Shown: one piece after another, positions 48,728-55,331 of the stretch | Numbering within the stretch: the first letter of the stretch is position 1 | How the letters are laid out: every line of letters starts with the position of its first letter | Source of the DNA: Microvirga sp. | GTDB lineage: Bacteria; Pseudomonadota; Alphaproteobacteria; Rhizobiales; Beijerinckiaceae | DNA: 55,331 bases | NCBI GenBank assembly: GCA_029266525.1 | Contig: JAQSWQ010000013.1 | Coordinates: forward strand, 1 to 55,331 | Direction of reading: 5' to 3' | Notes under the pieces: model-generated | Database searches by the model: none | Seen by the model: only the letters and a program-made list of their open reading frames with translations | Told to the model about the DNA's origin: nothing | Position numbers and translations under genes: made by a program

Positions 48728-48919
48728 GATGGTCCTCCCGAGTATCCGCTCCCTCAGCTTCGCTCGGAAGGGCGGTCGACACAACCGGGAGCGCGGGCAG
48801 GGGTCTGTGGGCTTCGATGAATACCTGATAGCGCTGGACTTCGGCTTCGCCTGGTCGTCCGGCTTCTCGTAGCGGATCGAGCTCTTGCCGCGCAGCTCGG
48901 CCGACACCGGCGCGCCCGG

Positions 48920-49762
48920 TCAGCCCTTGACCCCGCCGGCGCCCCACCCGGCCACCATGTATCTTTGAATGAAGACGAAAACTCCGAGCACCGGGGCGAT
49001 CACGAGAAGGCCGGCAGCCATGATCATTCCCCAATCGACCACGCTGGCGTTGTACAGATCGGCTATGCCGACCGGAAGGGTCTTGAGCTCGTCCCGGCTC
49101 AACAGGATGCGCGCGAAGATGTAGTCGTTCCAGGCCAGAATGAAGGTCAGGATGCCGGTCGCGACCACGCCCGGGATGGCGAGCGGCAGCACGACATAGA
49201 TCACCGCCTGGAACCGGGTCGCGCCGTCGGTGAGCGCCGCCTCCTCGATCTCGATCGGAATGCTCTGTAAAAAGCTGCGCAGCATCCAAAGGCTGAACGG
49301 CAGGCAAAAAGCCGTGTACGCGATAACCAGCCCGACATGGGTATTGGAGAGCCCGAGGTAGCGCATCACGACGTAGAACGGGATGATGATCATGATCGGC
49401 GCGAACATATAGGCGAAGAGCACCGTCGCCGCGATCTGCTCGCGCCCGCGGAAGCGGAGCCGCGTAAGGCTGTAGGCGGCGGGGGTCGAAAGGAGGAGGG
49501 TGACGGCGACGGCCGAGAGGGAGACCGTCAGACTGTTGCGGAAATATGTGAGGAACTTCGTTTCCGAGAACAGCCGCTGGACATGGGCGAGCGTAAAGGA
49601 GTTCGGCCACAGCGACGGCGGCGTCGCGAAGATCTCGCGCGAATCCTTGAAGGCCGTCGAGCCCATCCAGACGAAGGGAAAGGCGGAGAAGAACAGGAGC
49701 GCGAGGGCGCAGATGGCGACGAGCTGCCCTGCCGGGCTGAAGAAGCCGGGAGAGCGGCTCAC
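48920..49762 (-). CDS. Carbohydrate ABC transporter permease (MalG/UgpE type)
   Basis: A 280-residue permease with six helices. EAA motif EEAALTDGATRFQAVIYVVLPLAIPG marks the CUT1 sugar family, and the N-terminal STAFKDSREIFATPPSLWP is typical of the MalG-like partner. Overlaps the other permease gene by four bases. No ATP-binding protein gene follows; instead there is a 192-base gap and then the peptide transporter. The encoded importer must therefore borrow an ATPase or its gene lies elsewhere. Confidence 0.92.
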   Translation of the reverse strand: MSRSPGFFSPAGQLVAICALALLFFSAFPFVWMGSTAFKDSREIFATPPSLWPNSFTLAHVQRLFSETKFLTYFRNSLTVSLSAVAVTLLLSTPAAYSLTRLRFRGREQIAATVLFAYMFAPIMIIIPFYVVMRYLGLSNTHVGLVIAYTAFCLPFSLWMLRSFLQSIPIEIEEAALTDGATRFQAVIYVVLPLAIPGVVATGILTFILAWNDYIFARILLSRDELKTLPVGIADLYNASVVDWGMIMAAGLLVIAPVLGVFVFIQRYMVAGWGAGGVKG

Positions 49763-50700
49763 AGGCTCTCGTCCCGCCGCCAGAGGCGGAAATAGACGGC
49801 GGTCGCGGCCGCGAGCATCATGAACATGGCGACCGCCATGGCCGAGCCCAGCCCGGCCTCATAATAGGCGAAGGTGCGAAGATAGGTGTAGACCGGGAGC
49901 GTACGGATGTAGGTCTCCGCCCCACCGCCCTGGATCATCAGCCAAGGCGTGTCGAATTTCGTGAACATCCAGATGCTGCGCAGGAGCACGATCACGAACA
50001 GCACGCTCTTCAGCTGCGGCAGCGTGACGTGCCAGAAGCGCTGAAGCGCGCTCGCGCCGTCGACGGTCGCAGCCTCGTAGAGTTCGAGCGGAATGGTCTG
50101 CAGCCGCGCCAGAACCCCGATCATCACGAACGGGAAGAACTGCCACACGCTCACGAGAATGAGCGAGGTCATGATCCAGTCGCGGCCCATCCAGCTGATC
50201 GGATGGTCGGCCACGCCCGTGCTCTGGAGGACGTAGTTGACGAGGCCGAACTGGCTGTCGAGCAGCCACTTCCAGACGATCACCGCGACTACGGTCGGCA
50301 CCACATAGGGGAAGATCACGATAGCGCGCAGGATATTCGTGCCGGGGAAACGCTCGTTGAGCAGCACCGCCGCCCCAACCCCCAGCACGATCTGGAGGGC
50401 GATGGTCGTGAGCGAGTACACGGCACCCCGCCTGACGCTTGCCCAGAACTCCACATCGCTCAAGATCGCTGCGTAGTTGGCGACGCCGACGAAGCTCTGC
50501 TCGGGAAAGAAAGAGTGCTTGTTGAACAAGCTGATCCAGGCCCCGTAGAGCACGGGATAGAGCGTCAGCAGGAGAAGCAAGAGAAGCGCCGGAAGCAGGA
50601 GCAGGACGCCGGTGACCGGCTCCGGCAGCCGCCAGGTGCCGGATTCCGCCCGGGCGGCGCGAGTCGAAGGGGCTTCGATCGTTCGGCCTCGATCGGCCAC
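49759..50700 (-). CDS. Carbohydrate ABC transporter permease (MalF/UgpA type)
   Basis: A 313-residue permease with six predicted helices. The GVANYAAILSDVEFWASVRRG and LNERFPGTNILRAIVIFPYV segments are typical of the F-type CUT1 permease; EAA loop ELYEAATVDGASALQRFWHVTLPQLK. Begins ten bases after the stop of the binding protein and overlaps the second permease by four. The pair forms the channel for the sugar delivered by the 50711-52051 protein. Confidence 0.92.
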   Translation of the reverse strand: MADRGRTIEAPSTRAARAESGTWRLPEPVTGVLLLLPALLLLLLLTLYPVLYGAWISLFNKHSFFPEQSFVGVANYAAILSDVEFWASVRRGAVYSLTTIALQIVLGVGAAVLLNERFPGTNILRAIVIFPYVVPTVVAVIVWKWLLDSQFGLVNYVLQSTGVADHPISWMGRDWIMTSLILVSVWQFFPFVMIGVLARLQTIPLELYEAATVDGASALQRFWHVTLPQLKSVLFVIVLLRSIWMFTKFDTPWLMIQGGGAETYIRTLPVYTYLRTFAYYEAGLGSAMAVAMFMMLAAATAVYFRLWRRDESL

Positions 50701-50710
50701 GGTGGCCGGA

Positions 50711-52051
50711 TCAGCGCTTGAGGTATCCCTTGCTGCGCATCAGGTCCTCGAGGCGCTTCTGCGCCTTCTCGGCCGCCTTCTGCGGCTCCATCTTCTCGAC
50801 CGTCGCGTCGATGACCATGTCGCGCAGGATGCCGGAGCCCAGCACCTCCATGAGGTAGGGCTTGTCTGTCATGTCGGCCCAATCGACGACCAATGTCGGC
50901 TTGCCCTGGTCCTTCTCGAGATATTGCTCCTGCGCGTCGAGCCAGCCCTTCCAGCGCTGGATCATCTCGGTCTGGCGGTAAGCCGGCGACTGGCGGAGCG
51001 ACTTGGTGATCGGGAAGAAGTGGATCGGAACCGTGCGGATGTATTCGAGGTAGTTGTCGTCCTGATAGAAGAACTTCAGGAACTCGACCGCCTCGTTGGT
51101 GTTCTTCGCCTCCTTGAAGAGCATCCAAGGCTCCTCATCCACCTGCGCCGCGGGCTCCGACCCGCTCGGGCCGTGCGGCTTCACCCAAACGTCGAAGGTC
51201 TTGTCGTTCGCCATGTCCTTCGGCGCGAATTTCTCGATCATGCCGGCGCCGCGGCCATAGCCCGCCAGCATCATCGCAGCCTTCTGGCCGTAGAGGTTCT
51301 GGAAGGTCTGGAGATAGCCGTGCCCTTCCCAGCCTGGCGGCGCGTAGCGGGCAAGCTCGCGCCAGAACTCGAGCGTTTCGATCATCTTCCTGTCGGTGAG
51401 CATCGGTCTGTTGTTGTTGTCGAACAGCTGGCCGCCATTGGCTTTGATGAGCTCGCCCAAGAGGATGTTGATGAACAGATTGTCTCCCGGCAGGCTGATC
51501 CCGTAGATGTCGGTCCTGCCGTCGCCGTTGCTGTCAAGCGTCAAGGCTTTCGCGGCCTGCACGAGGTCGGCCCAGGTCTTGGGCGGCTTGAGCCCGTGCT
51601 TCTCGGCAAGGTCGCGACGATAGATCAGGAGCGAGGTCCCGGCGGCGTGGACGAGCCCGTATTGCTTCCCGCCGACGTTGCACACGCGCCGGACCTGCTC
51701 CCAAATGTTCGCGTCGCCGATCGACTTGACCACGTCGTCGAGCGGCAGCAGCAAGCCCTTGGACTGCAGCGCCGTGCAGGTGATCGGCTGCCCGTGCGAC
51801 AGCTCCGGCGGACTGCCCGCTGCAAGCGAGGCCATGATCTTGCCTTCGAGGTCGCCCCAGGCGAGGCCCTCGGCTTCGATCTTCACCCCCGGGTGCTTGG
51901 CCTCGAACCGGCGGGCGATGTCGTTGAAGGCCTTGATGGTCTGCGGCTCGGTTTCGGTATGCCAGACCCGCACGATCTTTTCAGCAGCCGCGACCTGCGT
52001 GCCGAAGATCGCCCCCACCGCGAGAGCCACGATACCGGATAGCGTTCGCAT
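50711..52051 (-). CDS. Carbohydrate ABC transporter substrate-binding protein (SBP family 1)
   Basis: A 446-residue periplasmic binding protein with a Sec signal peptide ending AAA (about 1-23). Features of SBP family 1 include HTETEPQTIKAFNDIARRFE, AWGDLEGKIMASLAAGSPPE and the C-terminal region with DEEPWMLFKEAKNTNEAVEF. Sugar preference is not shown directly. The neighbouring keto-sugar-acid dehydratase suggests a pentose, aldonate or aldono-lactone (inference). GGGAGGAAAA ribosome binding site. 242 bases separate it from the dehydratase gene; nothing recognisable lies there. Confidence 0.9.
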   Translation of the reverse strand: MRTLSGIVALAVGAIFGTQVAAAEKIVRVWHTETEPQTIKAFNDIARRFEAKHPGVKIEAEGLAWGDLEGKIMASLAAGSPPELSHGQPITCTALQSKGLLLPLDDVVKSIGDANIWEQVRRVCNVGGKQYGLVHAAGTSLLIYRRDLAEKHGLKPPKTWADLVQAAKALTLDSNGDGRTDIYGISLPGDNLFINILLGELIKANGGQLFDNNNRPMLTDRKMIETLEFWRELARYAPPGWEGHGYLQTFQNLYGQKAAMMLAGYGRGAGMIEKFAPKDMANDKTFDVWVKPHGPSGSEPAAQVDEEPWMLFKEAKNTNEAVEFLKFFYQDDNYLEYIRTVPIHFFPITKSLRQSPAYRQTEMIQRWKGWLDAQEQYLEKDQGKPTLVVDWADMTDKPYLMEVLGSGILRDMVIDATVEKMEPQKAAEKAQKRLEDLMRSKGYLKR

Positions 52052-52293
52052 GGGTTTTCCTCCCGCCGCGTCTTCAGCTTGAGCTCTTTCCCTGCAGGTC
52101 CAGCGCAGGCGCACCCTCTTCGAGGACCCCGCCCGCGGCGAGGATGCTATCGCAGTGTGAACTGCGGTTCCAGCAGCGCAATTTTAGGCTCGCGCAGCAG
52201 GTTCTCTGCCCAAAGCGCCCCAAACACCCGCGCGGGAAGCGGCGCCGCCGCGGCGAAGCGGCCGATTCTCGCCGGTGCCGGACGGCTGGTGCC

Positions 52294-53220
52294 CTATCTT
52301 CCCCACCGCAGCGCCAGCGGTTCCGCCTCGCGTGCGAGCTCCAGGAGCCCCGCACGCGTCGCAGGATGCAGCGGCTCGAGCGGGTGGCGGACGGCGTCGC
52401 TCCCGATCACACCGCCTTCCATCATGACGGTCTTCGCGGCGCGAAGGCCGCACTGGCGGTTCTCGAAATTGATGAGCGGCAGGATGCGGCCGTAGGCCTT
52501 TGCCGCTTCCCCGCGGCGGCCCGCCCGATGGTGCTCCAGCACGGGCTTGATCAGATCGGGCAGGAGCGCGCTCGGCATGGTGCCGGTGGCGCCGGCGTCG
52601 AGGTCGGCCATCAGCGTGATCGATTCCTCGCCGTCGAAGGGGCCTTCGATCGCCTCGCCCCCGGCCTCGATCAGCGCGCGCAGCTTCGCCGCGGCCTGCG
52701 GCACCTCGACCTTGAAGTAGCGCACGAGCGGCACCTCGCGGGCGAGCCGCGCGAGGAAGGCCACGGAGAGCGTCACGCCGCTGAGGGGGGCATCCTGGAC
52801 CATGATCGGGATACCCGCCGCTTCGGCGACGCCCGCGAAATGCTCCACCATCCCCTTCTCGTCGGCGCGCAAGCCGGTGCCGTGATAGGGCGGCATCAGC
52901 ATCAGCATGGCGGCCCCAGCCTCCGCCGCCCGGCGCGCGCGCTCCGCGGCGATGCGCGTTGAGAAGTGGCTCGTCGTCGCAATCACCGGCACGCGCCCGG
53001 CCACACGCTCCATGCAGAGCCTCAGGAGGATGTCGCGCTCCTCGTCGGTGAGCAGGAACTGCTCGGAATAATTGGCGAGGATGCAGATGCCGTCGACGCC
53101 CTGGTCGATCATGCAGTCGAGGACGCGGCGCATACCGTCGAGATCGAGGTCGCCGCTCTCGGTGAACGGCGTCGGCGCGATCGGGAACACGCCGGAGTAG
53201 GGCCGGTCCGCGCGAGCCAT
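52294..53220 (-). CDS. Probable L-2-keto-3-deoxyarabonate dehydratase (DHDPS/NAL superfamily)
   Basis: A 308-residue (beta/alpha)8 enzyme of the dihydrodipicolinate synthase superfamily. Schiff-base lysine K170 lies in YFKVEVP. The DHDPS TTGE motif is replaced by NYSEQ at 50-54 in LANYSEQFLLTDEER, and MPPYHGTG, MVQDAPLSG, AIEGPFDGEESI and PLINFENRQ follow; this set resembles L-2-keto-3-deoxyarabonate dehydratase of Azospirillum type, which converts L-KDA to 2-oxoglutarate semialdehyde. The assignment is from remembered motifs, so a related keto-sugar acid is possible. It heads the transporter run. Start ATG with GAGGAATCC upstream. Confidence 0.7.
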   Translation of the reverse strand: MARADRPYSGVFPIAPTPFTESGDLDLDGMRRVLDCMIDQGVDGICILANYSEQFLLTDEERDILLRLCMERVAGRVPVIATTSHFSTRIAAERARRAAEAGAAMLMLMPPYHGTGLRADEKGMVEHFAGVAEAAGIPIMVQDAPLSGVTLSVAFLARLAREVPLVRYFKVEVPQAAAKLRALIEAGGEAIEGPFDGEESITLMADLDAGATGTMPSALLPDLIKPVLEHHRAGRRGEAAKAYGRILPLINFENRQCGLRAAKTVMMEGGVIGSDAVRHPLEPLHPATRAGLLELAREAEPLALRWGR

Positions 53221-53321
53221 GGATTCCTCCGCGAAGGGACGATTGCGCCAGAACCGGCGTCTTGGTGGCGCGTTATTACCGCGCCCGCCCCGGCTTTGAC
53301 ACACCCCTTCGAGGCGCCCGG

Positions 53322-53690
53322 ATGATCTTGAGCCCGGTCACGGTGCTCGTCGTCGAGGACGAACCGCTTCTCTGCGAGCTCATGGTCGACGAGCTGAAGA
53401 CGCTCGGCTTCGTCGTGCTGCGCGCGACCACGGGCGAGGAGGCGTTGCGCCTGATCGACGGCGACGAGCCGGTCGACGTGCTGTTCACCGACATCCGTCT
53501 GCCTGGGCGTCTCGACGGTTGGGATGTTGCCGAGCAGTTCCGGATGAAGAACCCCTCGGGGCCAGTGATCTACACGACGGGCTATTCCGGCACGCCGGTG
53601 CGGCGCGTGCCGCAGAGCGCCTTTATGCCGAAACCCTACCGGCCGGCTGCGATCGTAAAGGAGATCCGGCGTTTGAGCGGGCCGGCTTAA
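53322..53690 (+). CDS. Single-domain response regulator (CheY-like receiver)
   Basis: A 122-residue receiver with no output domain. Phosphoacceptor D57 (VLFTDIRLPG), acidic pair E12/D13 (VVEDEPLL), switch threonine T85 (YTTGYS) and lysine K104 (MPKPY) are all present, so it should be phosphorylatable. Such receivers often follow hybrid histidine kinases and signal by protein contacts. No kinase gene is in the window. An in-frame start 20 codons earlier (53262) adds unconserved residues. Divergent from the dehydratase gene, with 101 bases between starts. Confidence 0.85.
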   Translation: MILSPVTVLVVEDEPLLCELMVDELKTLGFVVLRATTGEEALRLIDGDEPVDVLFTDIRLPGRLDGWDVAEQFRMKNPSGPVIYTTGYSGTPVRRVPQSAFMPKPYRPAAIVKEIRRLSGPA

Positions 53691-53738
53691 GGTCCGCCGA
53701 AAGCGAGGCGACGCGCACCGGGCGGGGGTGCTCGACGA

Positions 53739-55331
53739 TCAGCGCACTCGCACGAGCGCGTATTCCCTGCCGTTGGTATTCGGGTCGGATCCGTCCGACG
53801 ACGAGAAGTACAGCGCCGCCCCCCAGTGCGAATGACGGCCGCGACCGTCCCGTCGAATGGTGTCATGGATGCTATGAGCATCGCGGAGCTCGGATCCGTT
53901 CTCGCACAAGAGGAACGGAGACCGGCGTGGCGTCTCGGGGCTGTCGGCCAGGCCAATGTGATCCGGCAAATTGGCGAGATACGAGTGGCCAACCTCCCGC
54001 ACGAACGGCTTTGCCAGGACGGTTCGGGAGTCCTTGCCGCGCTCGCACGCACCCGTAAGCTGCGCGAGCGGCTCGATCTCCCCGGTCGCATAGAACCGTT
54101 CGGCGTCCTCATAGAAGGTGTCGTTCCCGCAGGAACCGCAGAAGTCGCGCTGGATGTAATGGTCGATGTTCCCGCCGCGCCGCACGGCTTCCGGGGTCAC
54201 CTCGAGCGGGACCTCGATCGGAATCTCCGCTCCGGCGAGGTTCGAGAACTTGAATGAGATCCTGACGAAACCGTCCGGATCGACCTTCAAGCCATGGAAC
54301 TCCCGCTCCCAGTTGCGTACGGTGAGATGTCCGTCGACCTTCTCGAGAATCGCGCCGTGAACCCTGTAGCCGTGGGCCACGTCGCGGGGTGGATGCGCAA
54401 CGGCAGCAGGCCGCGCGGGAACATGAATTTGGCGGGATTGGGATTGGCGTGAACAAGCGCCTTCGCGCCCGCCCCGGCTGCTGCCGGAACGACCGTCCAA
54501 CCCTTCGACGAGGTTGGACCGACCGTCTCGACGAAATGCCTCAGCCGGATGGGAAAGGGCTCGAAGAGCCGCGACCGTGCCGCCCTCTCGTCTTCGGCCG
54601 AAGCAGCCGCGGGCGACGCAGCGCGCTCGGGCCCTGAAGGAAGGGGAGACGCAGCCGCAAGGGCGTTCGAGCGCGGCAGCCTGACCGCGTGCGCCGGCGC
54701 CAGGGCACCGCCCGGCGCGAGCCCGAACTGTCGATCGATCTCTTGCGCGGTCAGGCCGCGCACCGCCTCCGGTCCGTCGCGCTGAAAGACAACAGCGTCC
54801 GGATGCTGGAAGGGGAGAAAGAGCCGCTGATTGCGCCCATGCCTATCCGTGAGATCGATGCGGTCGGGTTCGAAGAGAATCGCGAGGTCGCCGAACAACG
54901 CCTGCGAACTCTGCATGACAATGTCGTCACCGCCGGAACCGTCCGCTTCGAACGCGACATTGTCTAAATGGACCCCTCTGCCCTCATGGATGAGCAGCGG
55001 TATCTCGATGTTCGCCGTATTGCGCAGGCTCGCGTTCCGGACGATGGTCTCGCCCCGCGCCGGCACCTTTATGCCGACGGCGAAGTTCCTGATTTCTGCG
55101 CCTTCGATAGTCAGGCTTCCGGTCAGATCGTTTCCGCCAATCCCCGGGAAGCCGCCCCGGTTCGAGCCGAGGAGTCGAAGCTTCCTTAGGGCGACGTGCT
55201 TCGAGTACGGAAGAGCGACCCCCTCCTCCGCCACGTTCCAGACCGTGAGCCCGTCGACGACTCCGAGCTCGCGATGCGTCGAGTAGACCTTGTGGTACCA
55301 GACATCGAGCCCCTTCCCCGACGCCGCCACT
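53739..55331 (-). pseudogene. Beta-helix surface-like protein with frameshift, cut by the window edge
   Basis: No family recognised with confidence. From the right edge the reading frame shows VVDGLTVWNVAEEGVALPYS, ALRKLRLLGSN, GIKVPARGETIVRNASL and GVHLDNVAFEAD: short repeated beta-strand turns of a right-handed parallel beta-helix, as in pectate-lyase-like or G8-type proteins. At about 54390 the frame moves: frame 1 ends at LRIHP, and one more C in a CCCC run would continue as RDVAHGYRVHGA into frame 2, which proceeds to a C-terminal domain (RDFCGSCGND, TIRRDGRGRHSHW, SSSDGSDPNTNGREY). The gene is either a pseudogene by a 1-base loss or a sequencing artefact. Its 5' end lies beyond 55331. 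Confidence 0.6.

Noticed and set aside
46763-48820. A plus-strand frame of about 685 codons opposite the peptide-binding protein gene
   Set aside because: Pure shadow of the SBP gene; no signal, motif or ribosome binding site of its own.
48728-48919. In-frame extension in front of the peptide-binding protein, reading MSAELRGKSSIRYEK
   Set aside because: Considered as a remnant of a sugar ABC ATPase, but no Walker, Q-loop or signature motif is visible; the true start has a strong ribosome binding site and a Tat signal.

Overview
The window is a high-GC chromosomal segment of an alphaproteobacterium, most likely of the order Hyphomicrobiales (Rhizobiales). The evidence is the division/cell-wall (dcw) cluster running mraZ-rsmH-ftsL-ftsI-murE-murF-mraY-murD-ftsW-murG-murC-murB-ddl-ftsQ-ftsA-ftsZ and then lpxC-bamD-recN-ligA, a BA14K-family protein, and dispersed palindromic repeats of the kind common in this order. 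A genus cannot be named from the sequence alone.

Layout: (1) 1-2301, aminopeptidase P (+), whose last codons and stop lie inside a palindromic repeat. (2) 2306-29592, one 27-kb block on the minus strand: the dcw cluster, outer-membrane biogenesis genes (lpxC, bamD), DNA repair genes (recN, ligA) and a coupled azlC-azlD amino-acid exporter pair. The block is broken at three places: palindromic repeats between mraY/murD and murD/ftsW, and, between murB and ddl, a small ABM-like gene plus a decayed DNA methyltransferase. Upstream of mraZ is a four-copy GGG array with an exact 10-bp period overlapping a candidate promoter, which looks like an MraZ autoregulatory site. (3) 29907-33365, plus-strand genes: HupE/UreJ-like membrane protein, PhyH-type dioxygenase, ribosomal protein L11 methyltransferase, a DUF3574 lipoprotein and a BA14K protein. 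(4) 33369-39164, minus strand: a large GGDEF-EAL c-di-GMP protein whose ribosome binding site lies in a perfect hairpin, a 2Fe-2S/flavin reductase, and a cytochrome b561-ethylbenzene-dehydrogenase-like fusion. (5) 39546-42584: MFS exporter, L,D-transpeptidase, and a short MetE that has only the catalytic half. (6) 42678-53220, minus strand: an L-2-keto-3-deoxyarabonate dehydratase-like aldolase-fold enzyme, a carbohydrate ABC importer lacking its own ATPase, and a complete Dpp/Opp-type peptide importer with an inserted VOC protein. (7) 53322-55331: a single-domain response regulator (+), and facing it an unrecognised beta-helix protein with a frameshift, cut by the window edge.

Functional reading: the central block couples peptidoglycan precursor synthesis, septum assembly and lipid A/outer-membrane assembly through many 4-bp ATGA/GTGA overlaps, so most of it is probably translated as coupled units, with a strong hairpin terminator after ftsZ. 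The accessory flanks are transport and redox modules; the least ordinary are the b561-EB_dh fusion with its partner reductase, the ATPase-less sugar importer next to a sugar-acid dehydratase, and the relic methyltransferase lodged in the otherwise conserved dcw cluster. No tRNA, rRNA, CRISPR array or intact insertion sequence was seen.
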